A program made the translations under genes and the position numbers. From Paenarthrobacter aurescens (GTDB taxonomy: Bacteria > Actinomycetota > Actinomycetes > Actinomycetales > Micrococcaceae), in contig NZ_CP157456.1 of NCBI RefSeq assembly GCF_041549525.1, positions 372,001 to 436,000 on the forward strand: a DNA stretch of 64,000 bases, written 5' to 3'. The notes beneath the pieces are model-generated. The model was not told the DNA's origin and searched no databases. It was given only the letters and a program-made list of their open reading frames with translations. Below are positions 49,318 through 58,552 of the stretch, piece after piece. Positions within the stretch are counted from its first letter, which is position 1. Each line of letters begins with the position of its first letter.

Positions 49318-52023
49318 ATGCTCGTCATGGACCTCGCCGAGATCCGTGGAACCATGCTGCCGAATGTCGGTGGCAAGGCAGCGAATCTCGGCGAGCTGGC
49401 ATTGGCAGGTCTGCCGGTGCCAACCGGCTTTTGCCTCACAACGGCTGCATACCGGCAGGCACTGGCGGGGGCGGGCCTGGAGATCGTCCTGAAAGAACAG
49501 GGGGATGCCAGTGCATCGGGCGTGGAACACCTCAATGATCTTGCCGCCCGTGCCAGGTCTTTGGTGCTCCAGGCAGGGGTGCCGGACGCAATTGCTGAAG
49601 CGGTCAGGTCAGCTTATGAAGCGCTGGGGGACAACGTTCCCGTAGCTGTGAGGTCCTCTGCCACGGCTGAGGACCTGCCGTTCGCGAGCTTCGCCGGGCA
49701 ACAGGACACTTTCCTGAACGTTGTGGGCGTAGACCCGGTCCTGGACGCTGTAAGCCGCTGCTGGGCCTCACTATGGACTGACCGTGCTGTGAACTACCGG
49801 ACCAGCAACGGAATCGATCATGCAACTGTGGCACTCGCCGTGGTGGTTCAGGAAATGGTGGACTCCACAACGGCGGGAGTCATGTTTACCGCCAATCCCG
49901 TAACGGGGAACCGCCATGAAACCGTCATTGATGCCAGCCCCGGACTGGGTGAAGCAGTAGTTTCCGGCGCCGTAAATCCGGATCACTACGTTGTGGACAC
50001 CTTGCAGGGTCGGATTCTGAGCAGGACCCTGGGGGACAGGCAGGTTCAGATCCGGGCACTCCCCGGCGGTGGGACGGAACGTCTTGAGCGGCGCCATCAG
50101 GCCATGCCGGATGACTCGCTTCCGCAGCCTTGCCTCAGCGATGCCCAGGTCCTCGCGCTCGCCGCACTGGGCAGTGAGGTCCAGGAGCTTTACGGTGCCC
50201 CACAGGACACCGAGTGGGCTATGGACGCTGCAGGAAAGCTGTGGCTCACCCAAGCCAGGCCCATCACCACGCTGTACCCGCCAACCACCCGAAAACCGCC
50301 TGTGCCGGGCGAACACGCTTTCCTGAACTTCACCCTTGCGCAGGGCCTCACGCGGCCGCTGACGCCCATGGGGTTGGCTGGCATCCGTCTCATCGCATCA
50401 TGTGTGGCAAGGACTGCTGCCTTCGAAGTTCCTGACCCCCGGTCCGGACCTTCACCTTATTACGAGGCCGGTCAGCGCATCTTTTTCGATCTCACTGCGG
50501 TGCTGCGCAGCCGGGTGGGGCGGGCGATCGTTCCGAGGGTTTTCGACGTCATGGAAGCCCGCTCAGCGGCCCTGATGCGTGGACTCTTTGATGATCCCCG
50601 CTTCACCGTGTCCACCAAAACGCCGCTGAAACTCATTCGCCACCTTGCACCCGTGGCGGCCAAATATGGTGTTCCCCGGACGCTGGTTCGAGCCCTGTTC
50701 CGCCCAACAGCGTCCATGAATCGTGTTGAGGCGCTCTCCAAGGAACTGCGCCAGGCCCTTGCAGTGCCTCCGGAAGCCACACCCCAGCAGCGGCTGGGTC
50801 ACGTCCAAAGAATCCTCGGAGAGGAAGTCTTCGCCACCGTGCCCCAGGTGCTGCCCCTTCCGGCGCTCGGTTTCGCCATGCTGGTGGTGGTGAGGCGCCT
50901 CCTTGGCGGGCAGGCACCCCTTAACGAACTCCAAACAGTGCTGCGAGGACTGCCCAACAACGTCACCACGGAGATGGACCTGGCTTTATGGCAGCTCGCC
51001 TCCAGTATCCGTAAGGATCCCGACGCCGTTGCCTCCATGAGCGGCCGGGCTCCGGCGGAGCTGGCCGAACAGTATCGGAACGGCGGCCTGCCGGAAGTTG
51101 CCCGGACCGGCCTGGAAGAGTTCCTCAGTACCTATGGGCACCGGGCCGTAGCCGAGATCGACCTCGGTATGCCGCGCTGGTCAAATGACCCTACGCATAT
51201 CCTCGGTGTGGTGGCCAACTATCTGCTCCTCGCTGATGGTGCAGAAGCCCCGGATCAACAGTTCGTTCGGGCGGCCCGTGAAGCTGAGGAGCAGGTGGCC
51301 CGCTTGGTGGCCCGCGCCAGGACAAAGAGTCCGCTGCATAAAGCGGTGGTAAAGATCGCTTTGGACCGAACACGCCGGTTTGCCGGCTTGCGGGAGTTGC
51401 CCAAATACAACCTGGTGCTGGGGTTGTCCGCGGCCCGGGAGCAGTTGCTCCTGATCGGGAACCAACTTGCTGCGGAGCATCGGATCGAACGTGCTGAGGA
51501 CGTCTTCTTCCTGGACCTCGACGACGTCGAGGTTGCCCTTGCGGGGGATGATCTCCGCGGAGTAATCGCCGAGCGTCGTGCAGCCTATGATCAGGAGCTC
51601 CGCCGCAGGCACATCCCCCGAATGCTGTTGTCTGACGGCACGGAACCCGAGGCTACGGCCGCCGCAGGCCGGGGCCTGCAGCGCCCAGGCACTTTGTCCG
51701 GCAGTCCGGCGTCGGCGGGTACTGTGTCCGCACGTGCCCGGGTCATCATGGATCCGGTGGGCGCCCGCCTGGAGCCCGGGGAGATCCTGGTAGCGCCTTC
51801 AACGGACCCTGGCTGGACACCGCTTTTCCTCACCGCCGGTGGGCTGGTCATGGAGATGGGAGGAGCCAACTCCCACGGCGCTGTGGTGGCCCGTGAATAC
51901 GGCATACCTGCGGTGGTGGGTGTTCCTGAGGCAACCTCGCGCATCAGCACAGGTCAGCAGATCACCGTGGACGGCGCCGCTGGGACGGTGGACACGGAGA
52001 AGGTGGACACGGAGAAGCCGTAG
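49318..52023 (+). CDS. Rifampin-phosphotransferase-like PEP/pyruvate-binding domain protein
   Basis: 901 residues. The N-terminal ATP-grasp part has GGKAANLGELALAGLPVP, VAVRSSATAEDLPFASFAGQQDT and TAGVMFTANPVTGNRHETVI. The central region (about 340-780) is the large helical domain typical of Rph enzymes. The C-terminal swivelling domain carries the phosphate-carrying His853 in MEMGGANSHGAVVAREYGIPAVVG. There is no PEP-binding TIM barrel, so it is not PEP synthase. Rph enzymes use ATP to make phospho-rifampin, AMP and phosphate; the natural substrate here may differ. It follows the Usp gene by 9 bp, implying stress-linked expression. The C-terminus has a VDTEK repeat. Confidence 0.85.
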   Translation: MLVMDLAEIRGTMLPNVGGKAANLGELALAGLPVPTGFCLTTAAYRQALAGAGLEIVLKEQGDASASGVEHLNDLAARARSLVLQAGVPDAIAEAVRSAYEALGDNVPVAVRSSATAEDLPFASFAGQQDTFLNVVGVDPVLDAVSRCWASLWTDRAVNYRTSNGIDHATVALAVVVQEMVDSTTAGVMFTANPVTGNRHETVIDASPGLGEAVVSGAVNPDHYVVDTLQGRILSRTLGDRQVQIRALPGGGTERLERRHQAMPDDSLPQPCLSDAQVLALAALGSEVQELYGAPQDTEWAMDAAGKLWLTQARPITTLYPPTTRKPPVPGEHAFLNFTLAQGLTRPLTPMGLAGIRLIASCVARTAAFEVPDPRSGPSPYYEAGQRIFFDLTAVLRSRVGRAIVPRVFDVMEARSAALMRGLFDDPRFTVSTKTPLKLIRHLAPVAAKYGVPRTLVRALFRPTASMNRVEALSKELRQALAVPPEATPQQRLGHVQRILGEEVFATVPQVLPLPALGFAMLVVVRRLLGGQAPLNELQTVLRGLPNNVTTEMDLALWQLASSIRKDPDAVASMSGRAPAELAEQYRNGGLPEVARTGLEEFLSTYGHRAVAEIDLGMPRWSNDPTHILGVVANYLLLADGAEAPDQQFVRAAREAEEQVARLVARARTKSPLHKAVVKIALDRTRRFAGLRELPKYNLVLGLSAAREQLLLIGNQLAAEHRIERAEDVFFLDLDDVEVALAGDDLRGVIAERRAAYDQELRRRHIPRMLLSDGTEPEATAAAGRGLQRPGTLSGSPASAGTVSARARVIMDPVGARLEPGEILVAPSTDPGWTPLFLTAGGLVMEMGGANSHGAVVAREYGIPAVVGVPEATSRISTGQQITVDGAAGTVDTEKVDTEKP

Positions 52024-52034
52024 CCCGGTAAGCC

Positions 52035-52955
52035 TCAGGCGTGCTGGTGGGACTCGTGCTCGGAGTGGCTCACTGGCTCCAGCTGGAAAGTGCAGTGCTC
52101 AGTGTCGAAGTGCCGGCCAAGGCAGGAGCCCAGTTGGTCAAGGATGCTGTCCGCCCCGGAAGCGTTGAGGACCTCGTCTTCCACCACCACGTGAGCTGAG
52201 AACACGGGCACCCCGGACGTGATGGTCCAGATGTGGATGTCGTGGGCGTCCACCACACCATCCACGGCAACAATGTGCTCCCGGATCATGTTCACGTCAA
52301 CGCCCTTGGGGGTGGCCTCCAGGAGCACGTCCACCACATCACGGAGCAGGTGCCAGGCCCGCGGAATGATCATCAGGGCAATCAGCATGGAAGCCAGCGG
52401 ATCAGCGGCACTGAATCCGGTGGTCATGATCACCACGGCCGCAACAATGACGGCGATCGAGCCAAGGAGATCACCGAGGACTTCCAGGTAGGCGCCGCGA
52501 ACATTGAGGCTTTCCTTCTGCGCCCCCTGGAGGATCAGCAGGGAAATGAGGTTGGCCACGGCACCCAAGATCGCTGCCCAGAGCATGATGTCCGTCTGAA
52601 TTTCGGCGGGTTCACCAAAGCGGCGGATGGCCTCGATCATGATCACCACGGCGATCACAATCAGGATCAGGGCGTTGGCCAGGGCGGCCAGAACCTCGGC
52701 CCTTTGGTACCCGTACGTCCGCTGGTCGCTTGCCGGCCGGGTAGCAATCCACGCCGCCATCAGGGCGATGAACACCCCGGCGGCGTCAGAAAGCATGTGT
52801 CCGGCGTCAGCGAGCAACGCCAGGGATCCGGATGCGACGGCGCCAACCACCTGAATGCCCACCACACCTAAGGTGATGGCCAGGACGGCAATAAGCCGCT
52901 TTCGGTGCTTGCCGGTTGCTGTGACTCCGTGGGAGTGGTTGTGGTCGTGCCCCAT
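52035..52955 (-). CDS. Cation diffusion facilitator (zinc/cobalt exporter)
   Basis: 306 residues from the ATG at 52955 (MGHDHNHSHGVTATGKHRKR), with a His-rich start. Six membrane helices follow; helix 2 has LLADAGHMLSDAAGVF and helix 5 has GFSAADPLASMLIAL, which provide the H-x3-D and D-x3-D-like metal sites of CzcD/ZitB. The cytoplasmic tail has VDAHDIHIWTITSGVPVFSAHV and ends in ESHQHA. The protein exports Zn2+ or Co2+ against protons. It converges with the Rph-like gene and follows the metallopeptidase gene by 10 bp. Confidence 0.92.
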   Translation of the reverse strand: MGHDHNHSHGVTATGKHRKRLIAVLAITLGVVGIQVVGAVASGSLALLADAGHMLSDAAGVFIALMAAWIATRPASDQRTYGYQRAEVLAALANALILIVIAVVIMIEAIRRFGEPAEIQTDIMLWAAILGAVANLISLLILQGAQKESLNVRGAYLEVLGDLLGSIAVIVAAVVIMTTGFSAADPLASMLIALMIIPRAWHLLRDVVDVLLEATPKGVDVNMIREHIVAVDGVVDAHDIHIWTITSGVPVFSAHVVVEDEVLNASGADSILDQLGSCLGRHFDTEHCTFQLEPVSHSEHESHQHA

Positions 52956-52965
52956 GCCTATAAGG

Positions 52966-53466
52966 CTAGCCCCAGCCGAGCTCATGCAAGCGGTCGTCAT
53001 CTATTCCGAAATGGTGAGCTATCTCATGCACCACGGTAATGGCTACTTCGTCGATCACTTCTTCACGGGTGCTGCAGATGTTCAGGATGGGTTGGCGGAA
53101 GATGGTGATCCGGTCCGGGAGGGATCCTGCTTCCCACCATGAGTCGCGTTCGGTCAGCGGGACTCCCTCATAGAGGCCCAACAACACGGTGTCCGGATCT
53201 TCGCCGGGCTGAGGCGTGTAATCGTCTTCAATGAAGATCGCAACATTGTCCATTGCGCGGGCAGCCTTGGGCGGAATCAGCTGCAGGGCATCACTCACGG
53301 CTTCTTCAAAATCTTCCGGCGACATCTCGTAAGGACCTGAAATGTGGGCCTCATCAACAGGGTTGTTCTCCACAGGACTGTGCACCGCGTTCCGTTCCCG
53401 CAGCGGCGAGGATGGGCGATCGCCGTCGGGAACTATGGGCAGGCCGGGAGGAAGATTCGCGGGCAT
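52966..53466 (-). CDS. Metallopeptidase family protein (zincin-like, HExxH)
   Basis: 166 residues with a disordered N-terminus and the zincin motif VVHEIAHHFGIDDDRLHELGWG at the end (H-E-x-x-H). MSPEDFEEAVSDALQLIPPKAARAMDNVAIFIED matches the metallopeptidase family DUF1025-like opening. Members are short cytosolic proteins of unproven activity. The gene is upstream of the CDF zinc exporter on the same strand, with 10 bp between them, so zinc regulation is possible. TTG/GTG-type alternatives were not needed; ATG at 53466. Confidence 0.88.
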   Translation of the reverse strand: MPANLPPGLPIVPDGDRPSSPLRERNAVHSPVENNPVDEAHISGPYEMSPEDFEEAVSDALQLIPPKAARAMDNVAIFIEDDYTPQPGEDPDTVLLGLYEGVPLTERDSWWEAGSLPDRITIFRQPILNICSTREEVIDEVAITVVHEIAHHFGIDDDRLHELGWG

Positions 53467-53557
53467 GTTTCGACTTTAGCCGCCCGCGCAGCTATGGCGC
53501 AGTGCGTGATGGGAGATACTGAACTCAATCCTCCTTTTCGACAGACACAGGAACCGC

Positions 53558-54481
53558 ATGACCGGCACCGCTTCCCACGCACCTGAGCCCCTCGACGTCG
53601 TCGTTGTTGGTGAGGCACTGATCGACATTGTCCAGTCGGCCGACGGGCAGAAGGAATACCCTGGCGGATCGCCGGCCAATGTCTCCTACGGTCTTGGCCT
53701 GTTGGACGTGAAGACGGGCATTCTGACGGCGATCGGCCGGGACAAAAGGGGTGATGCGATCGCTGCGCACCTACAACGCGCAGGGGTGGTGTTATTGCCC
53801 GGGTCCATGTCCGCAGGTAAAACCGCCACAGCCACGGCCCGGATAACCGCCGACGGTTCCGCGGATTACACCTTCGACATCGACTGGGAGCTCGCGCCGC
53901 TCGCATTGCCCTACGCGCCCAGAATCCTGCACACAGGCTCCATCGCCACATTCCTGGAACCCGGTGCAAGCGTGGTCCGGAGCTTGCTGGAACAAGCCCA
54001 AGGCGGGTGCATGGTCACCTACGACCCCAACATCCGCCCCGACCTCCTGGGAAGTCACCGCGAGGCACTTTCACTGTTTGAGGAAATAGTGCCACTGACC
54101 GACGTGGTCAAACTCAGCGGCACCGACGCCCGCTGGCTCTATCCCGGCAAGGCGCCGGAGGATACGGCCAGGCACTTGTTGTCCCTTGGCACGGGGCTTG
54201 TTGTGGTGACCCAGGGCGTCAAGGGCTCACTCATGGCCACCCGGCACATACAGCTCACCGTTCCGGCGGTCCCGGCAACAGTTGCGGACACCATCGGTGC
54301 CGGCGACTCCTACACGGCGGCGCTCATCATGGGGTTGCTGCTGCGCGGCAGCGACGGGATGGCGCCCACCGTGCTGGAACGGATCGGCACCATCGCTTCC
54401 ATGGCTGCTTCCATCGCCGTGGGCCGGCCAGGAGCCAACCCGCCCACGCACCGCGAACTGCTGATGGGCATGGCCCGCTAA
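53558..54481 (+). CDS. PfkB family carbohydrate kinase (fructokinase-like)
   Basis: 307 residues. The ribokinase/PfkB signatures are both present: VVVGEALIDIVQ and GGSPANVSYGLGLL at the N-terminus, and ADTIGAGDSYTAALIMGLLL (catalytic Asp in GAGDS) at the C-terminus. VVTQGVKGSLMATRH also fits. It phosphorylates a sugar, most likely fructose, at the expense of ATP in the cytosol. ATG at 53558 follows CAGGAACCGC. The stop overlaps the convergent EamA stop by 3 bp. Confidence 0.9.
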   Translation: MTGTASHAPEPLDVVVVGEALIDIVQSADGQKEYPGGSPANVSYGLGLLDVKTGILTAIGRDKRGDAIAAHLQRAGVVLLPGSMSAGKTATATARITADGSADYTFDIDWELAPLALPYAPRILHTGSIATFLEPGASVVRSLLEQAQGGCMVTYDPNIRPDLLGSHREALSLFEEIVPLTDVVKLSGTDARWLYPGKAPEDTARHLLSLGTGLVVVTQGVKGSLMATRHIQLTVPAVPATVADTIGAGDSYTAALIMGLLLRGSDGMAPTVLERIGTIASMAASIAVGRPGANPPTHRELLMGMAR

Positions 54482-55431
54482 CTGCGGGGTCCGCGGCTCC
54501 TGCGTCGCGTCAAGCCGACGCCGATCAGGCAGACTACGCCGCCGATCAAGCCCCAGATGGTGGGGATCTCCTGAAGTACCGCCCAAGAAATGAGGATGGT
54601 GGTGCCAGGGACAAGGTAGGTAGTGGCGGCAAGCTTACCGGCCGAGATCAGGGACAGTGCATACGCCCACGTGGTGAAGGCGATCGCCGTGGGGAAGATG
54701 CCCAAATACACCAGGCCCAGCGTGGCCGGGAGCGGTGCCGCCTGGACTTCGGAGATCAGTTGGCCTGTCCAGGGCAGGCAGCAGATGGCACCCACCATGA
54801 TGCCGAACCAGGTGGCCTGTCCTGCTGTGAACTTCCGGAGCACGGGTTTCTGCAGGATCGCGCTCACCGAGGCGAGCACAGCGGCAAGCAAGCACAACAG
54901 CACACCGGCCACATCCGCCGTCGAGCGCTGTCCGGAACCCAACGCAATCATTGCCACGCCGCAGAAGGCCACGCCGCTGCCGATCAGCAGCCACCGCGGG
55001 AAGCCCTCCTTGAGGAAGATTCCGGCAAGAATGGCGATGAGGATGGGGGAGACGTTGATGAGCATGGCGCTGGTTCCGGCGTCGAGCATGTGTTCCGCGG
55101 CGTTCAGCGCCACGTTGTAGCCGCCGAACCACATCACCCCGTACGCCACAATCGGCAACCACTCGCGGCCGCTCGGCCACACCTTCAGGGTTGGCAGCAC
55201 CACGATTCCAAGCACGACGGCGGCAACCGCCAACCGTCCCAGCGTCAAGGAACCGGGGGAGAAACTGGGACCCACTGCGCGGATGCCCACGAAGGCAGAG
55301 GCCCAAAGGACCACCGTAATGATGACGGCGGCGATGCCGGATTTGCTGATGGCTGCTCCCGGCGCAGGGGTGGTGCGCGGGGACACGTCCGGAGAAGGCT
55401 GGCCGGGTTCGGCCGGGGTGGTGGTTGTCAT
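54478..55431 (-). CDS. EamA/DMT family exporter
   Basis: 317 residues with ten membrane helices in two EamA halves, each opening with a conserved motif: IIITVVLWASAFVGIRAVGPSFSPG for the first and ASVSAILQKPVLRKF with ITWAYALSLISAGKLAATTYLVP for the second. The last helix pair has ISWAVLQEIPTIWGLIGGVVCLIGVGLTRRR. These transporters export amino acids, nucleosides or drugs; the substrate here is unknown. The N-terminus is proline-rich and cytosolic. It is a single gene between the PfkB gene and the tRNA cluster. Confidence 0.9.
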   Translation of the reverse strand: MTTTTPAEPGQPSPDVSPRTTPAPGAAISKSGIAAVIITVVLWASAFVGIRAVGPSFSPGSLTLGRLAVAAVVLGIVVLPTLKVWPSGREWLPIVAYGVMWFGGYNVALNAAEHMLDAGTSAMLINVSPILIAILAGIFLKEGFPRWLLIGSGVAFCGVAMIALGSGQRSTADVAGVLLCLLAAVLASVSAILQKPVLRKFTAGQATWFGIMVGAICCLPWTGQLISEVQAAPLPATLGLVYLGIFPTAIAFTTWAYALSLISAGKLAATTYLVPGTTILISWAVLQEIPTIWGLIGGVVCLIGVGLTRRRSRGPRS

Positions 55432-55677
55432 GAGCCAAATCTATCCGCCAGGCTCCTGGCGCGGCTGGCGGTTTTCGGACGCGTCAGGACAAGATCCTGC
55501 CAAAGTTTGGCAAGGCCCCTCCGGGCGTCTGTTTTGTGGCCCGGGACACTCTTTGGAGCTCGATTTGGGAATATCGCCATCTATGCTCTAAAGTTTTAGA
55601 GTCCAGTTCGGACGAGCGAGACACGGAAAGAACGCGTAAAGCGTCCCTTTTCTTTGCGAAATCCGAATTGAGTTCAG

Positions 55678-55750
55678 GCCCCCATCGTCTAGCGGCCTAG
55701 GACACCGCCCTTTCACGGCGGCGGCACGGGTTCGAATCCCGTTGGGGGTA
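55678..55750 (+). tRNA. tRNA-Glu (TTC)
   Basis: Acceptor GCCCCCA pairs with TGGGGGT (one G-U at the end), D arm GTCTAGCGGCCTAGGAC, anticodon loop CTTTCAC giving TTC, T arm ACGGG-TTCGAAT-CCCGT. CCA is not encoded. First of a cluster of three tRNAs. Confidence 0.96.
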
Positions 55751-55834
55751 CGCAAGGAAGTGGTAAACCGGATGAAAAAAGTCTGGTAAGCTAGAAGCCT
55801 TGAAAAAAACGCGGTAGAGATACTGCAAACGCAA

Positions 55835-55908
55835 GGCCCTGTAGCGCAGTTGGTTAGCGCGCCGCCCTGTCACGGCGGAGGTCGCGGGTTCAAGTCCCGT
55901 CAGGGTCG
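55835..55908 (+). tRNA. tRNA-Asp (GTC)
   Basis: Acceptor GGCCCTG pairs with CAGGGTC, anticodon loop CTGTCAC giving GTC, T arm GCGGG-TTCAAGT-CCCGT, discriminator G73. It is 84 bp after tRNA-Glu. Confidence 0.96.
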
Positions 55909-55954
55909 CTCTGAGCGCCGAAGAAATTCGGTTCTCAAGGTGACATGTCACCTA

Positions 55955-56030
55955 GGCTCTGTAGCTCAGTTGGTAGAGCGTTCGACTGAAAATCGAAAGG
56001 TCACCGGATCGACGCCGGTCGGAGCCACCA
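55955..56030 (+). tRNA. tRNA-Phe (GAA)
   Basis: Acceptor GGCTCTG pairs with CGGAGCC, anticodon loop CTGAAAA giving GAA, and CCA is encoded at the end. The T arm reads ACCGG-ATCGACG-CCGGT, so the usual T54 is A. The rest of the fold is normal. Confidence 0.95.
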
Positions 56031-56134
56031 CTGGGAAGCATCAGTTCTTCGGAGCTGGTGCTTTTCTTCTTAACGCGGATGGCAGGGTATTCGCTGTCCA
56101 TTAGCCGCTCCGGGTATTAGAGGAAGCAGAAGTT

Positions 56135-56794
56135 GTGGGGAAACTTACCGATGGCCCCCTTTGGGCTCTTGTTCATGCTGAGCGGGCCGCGCTGGTGGAG
56201 GACCTGACTGGCCTAAGCGCCGAACAATGGCGTTACCGGACACTGTGTGGGCGCTGGGATGTAGAAGAAGTCCTCGCGCACCTAACGGCAGCGGCGAGCC
56301 TAAACCGGTGGCAGTGGCTTCGCAGCATGCTCGCTGCGCGTTTCCGTCCGGACGTGCACAACCAGCGCAGACTGGAGGAGCACCGTGGCAGAACACCGGC
56401 TGAGACCCTGGAACGGTTCCGCACCGTCATTCACAGCAGAACCGCACCTTCCTCCGATACTCCTGCATACCTGGGAGAGGTCGTAGTGCACGCCCAGGAC
56501 ATTCGCCGGCCGCTGGGGGTTACGCGTACGCCGAACATTGACGCGTTGACGCCCGTAGCGGAGTTCTACGCAGGCCGCGACTTCGCGGTTGCCAGCCGTA
56601 CGCGCGCTGAGGGACTGGAGTTACGAGCCAATGACGGGCCCTTCATCGCCGGCACAGGACCGCTGGTTACGGGTACCACCCTCGCTCTCGTGATGGCCAT
56701 GGCCGGACGCATCTCCTACCTTGAGGACCTCCAGGGTCCTGGTGTACCTACCCTTCGCTCACGCCTCGACGTCTCGGCCGCGAACCAGGTTTAG
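56135..56794 (+). CDS. Mycothiol-dependent maleylpyruvate isomerase-like (DinB fold) protein
   Basis: 219 residues. The DinB/MDMPI pattern is clear: LSAEQWRYRTLCGRWDVEEVLAHLTAA with the first metal His, and EVVVHAQDIRRPLGVTR with the H-x-x-D-I-R-R motif. These proteins bind zinc and often use mycothiol, a thiol of actinobacteria. The substrate is not known. GTG start at 56135 has GAGGAAG ahead. It follows the tRNA cluster by 105 bp and is not in an operon. Confidence 0.85.
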   Translation: MGKLTDGPLWALVHAERAALVEDLTGLSAEQWRYRTLCGRWDVEEVLAHLTAAASLNRWQWLRSMLAARFRPDVHNQRRLEEHRGRTPAETLERFRTVIHSRTAPSSDTPAYLGEVVVHAQDIRRPLGVTRTPNIDALTPVAEFYAGRDFAVASRTRAEGLELRANDGPFIAGTGPLVTGTTLALVMAMAGRISYLEDLQGPGVPTLRSRLDVSAANQV

Positions 56795-56899
56795 TGTCCC
56801 GCTTCCAAGGAAGTGGGACTGTTGACTGGTGGCGTTGAGGGCCCCTTCCCCCGGACGTCCCGGTCCCAACTAAAGAGATCGGGGAGGCGCGTTCAGGCG

Positions 56900-57466
56900 T
56901 CAGCTGAGCTGCGAGAGGAGACGACGCTCGACACGTTCCATGACGCCTGGAAACGTAGTTTCGTCGGCGTAGGCGCGGGTAATGATGAGTCCACCCTGGA
57001 TCACGGCAACGGCGTCCAGCGCGTTCTCGTGGGCATCCTCAAGGTCAAGTCCTCCGCGGTGCAGCAGCGCGGCCAGCGCGTCGACCCAGTCTGCGAAGTA
57101 TGTCTTGACCTCGCCGGCGAACGTTTCCTTCTCCTCGCCTAGTGTCATTGCGGCGAACAGGCAGACATTCTCGCGGGAGACGAAGTAGTCAGAGACTGCC
57201 TTCGTCATCGCTGAGACCGCGTCAGCGGCGTCAGTCGCGGAACGGAGTGGCGCGAAAACCTCATCCTCGAACCAGTCACTCACTTGGTCAAGCACGGCCC
57301 TGGCCATGTCTGTCTTCCCGTGTGGAAAGAAGTGGTACAGGCTGCCGCGACCGATGCCGGCCTCCTGCTGGATCACGGAAAGGGAGCTGCTCTCAAACCC
57401 TCGCCGGCGGAAAACGCCGGCGAGGGCGTGGACTGCGTCAGATCGTTCGAGAAGGGTGCGTGGCAT
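56900..57466 (-). CDS. TetR family regulator
   Basis: 188 residues. The helix-turn-helix is DAVHALAGVFRRRGFESSSLSVIQQEAGIGRGSLYHFFPHGKTDMA, with GRGSLYHFFPHGKTDMA typical of TetR. The rest resembles LmrA/YxaF-type ligand domains. The ATG overlaps the stop of the DUF1348 gene (TAATG), so the two are one unit. A perfect nested palindrome at 57958-57990 upstream of that gene is its probable operator, giving auto-regulation. Confidence 0.92.
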   Translation of the reverse strand: MPRTLLERSDAVHALAGVFRRRGFESSSLSVIQQEAGIGRGSLYHFFPHGKTDMARAVLDQVSDWFEDEVFAPLRSATDAADAVSAMTKAVSDYFVSRENVCLFAAMTLGEEKETFAGEVKTYFADWVDALAALLHRGGLDLEDAHENALDAVAVIQGGLIITRAYADETTFPGVMERVERRLLSQLS

Positions 57467-57933
57467 TACAGTCCGAGGTCGCTCAAGCCGGGGTGATCCG
57501 CTGGACGAGGCCCGGAGGTATCCCAGAAGAACTTACGGTCGGCCTCGTCGATGGCGAGGTCGTTGATACTCGCGTGGCGGTGTGTCATGAGTCCTTCCTT
57601 GTCGAAGTGCCAGTTCTCGTTGCCGTAAGCGCGGAACCACTGGCCCGCTGCGTCATGGTACTCGTAGGCGAAGCGAACAGCAATGACGTCATCGGTGTAG
57701 GCCCACAGTTCCTTGATGAGCCGGTAGTCGAGCTCCCGTTCCCACTTATCGGCGAGAAACTCGACAATGGCGGCGCGACCCTGAACAAACGTCGAGCGAT
57801 TGCGCCACCAGCTGTTCTCGCTGTACGCGAGGGAGATGCGCTCGGGGTCACGAGTATTCCAGCCGTCCTCGGCTGCACGCACCTTCTGAATGGCGGTCGC
57901 TTCGGTGTACGGGGGGAAGGGGGGACGAGACAT
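57466..57933 (-). CDS. DUF1348 (NTF2-like fold) protein
   Basis: 155 residues with a full DUF1348 pattern: [62 protein letters not shown] (in pieces [21 protein letters not shown] and [15 protein letters not shown]), and [29 protein letters not shown]2-like proteins bind or isomerise small hydrophobic molecules; the ligand is unknown. It is the first gene of a two-gene unit with the TetR regulator and is controlled from the palindrome 25 bp upstream of its start. Confidence 0.9.
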   Translation of the reverse strand: MSRPPFPPYTEATAIQKVRAAEDGWNTRDPERISLAYSENSWWRNRSTFVQGRAAIVEFLADKWERELDYRLIKELWAYTDDVIAVRFAYEYHDAAGQWFRAYGNENWHFDKEGLMTHRHASINDLAIDEADRKFFWDTSGPRPADHPGLSDLGL

Positions 57934-57957
57934 TATGCGCTCCTTGATAATTAGCCT

Positions 57958-57990
57958 GTACCGAATAGTACAAGTTGTACTAAACGGTAC
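57958..57990. promoter_or_regulatory. Nested palindromic TetR operator
   Basis: An inner palindrome AGTACAAGTTGTACT (57967-57981) and an outer pair GTACCG...CGGTAC (57958-57963, 57985-57990) share the same centre at 57974. It lies 25 bp before the ATG of the DUF1348-TetR unit. The two nested symmetric pairs fit two TetR dimers or one extended site. Confidence 0.85.
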
Positions 57991-58552
57991 AACTTTGAGC
58001 AGCCGCCGTCAACCCGTTTCTTGACGCTCTATGTGTGGGGGGAGAGTGATTTGTTGCCTGACTTCGACGGGGCCCGAGTGGCTTCCCTCCACCTGAACAG
58101 CGCCAGACATTGGGGCCGCCTGGAATATCGGCAGCCCGTCCGTCCCAGATGCACACCGTGAGCGGGCTGGGGACAGGATGTGAGAATTTCGGATCGATCT
58201 GCATGGCCGGAGCGCCGTTAGGCACTGAGGCATCGAGGGCATGTTGTTTCCACATGTAGCTGCAGAGGGCTAAGGCGTCTTTTATAGCTACGGCTGGAGG
58301 CGCGTCGTTGGTTTGGTCTGTGGTGCCCTGTGGTGCCCTGTGGCCTGCTCAGCATTTGCCGTAGCGGAGCTTGGAGCGCAGATGATCCCTGGCCACATTG
58401 TTGGCAGTGACGAGGAGCCACCCGCTGACCAGCAACCCCCTCAACAGGGAAATTGCCTGCAGATTTGTGCGACACGTTCTGCCGGGAGCGGGCACTTAGC
58501 TGATGCATATGCGTAGAAACGATCTACGCATCCAGTATCCAAGGAGACTGCA
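57991..58552. other. 562-bp intergenic region, no gene recognised
   Basis: Short open frames on both strands have no ribosome binding site and no protein-like pattern. A short 10-bp direct repeat (TGTGGTGCCC) occurs near 58318-58338. A ribosome binding site (AAGGAG) at 58541 belongs to the secreted protein gene at 58553. The region may carry a long promoter for the cholesterol oxidase pair; nothing more is seen. Confidence 0.5.

Noticed and set aside
49318-52023. Phosphoenolpyruvate synthase
   Set aside because: The C-terminal PEP-binding TIM barrel and its Cys are absent; the domain order ATP-grasp, large helical middle, swivelling His matches Rph-type enzymes.
58009-58516. Short open frames in the gap between the DUF1348 gene and the small secreted gene
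   Set aside because: None has a ribosome binding site or recognisable features, and they overlap each other in several frames.
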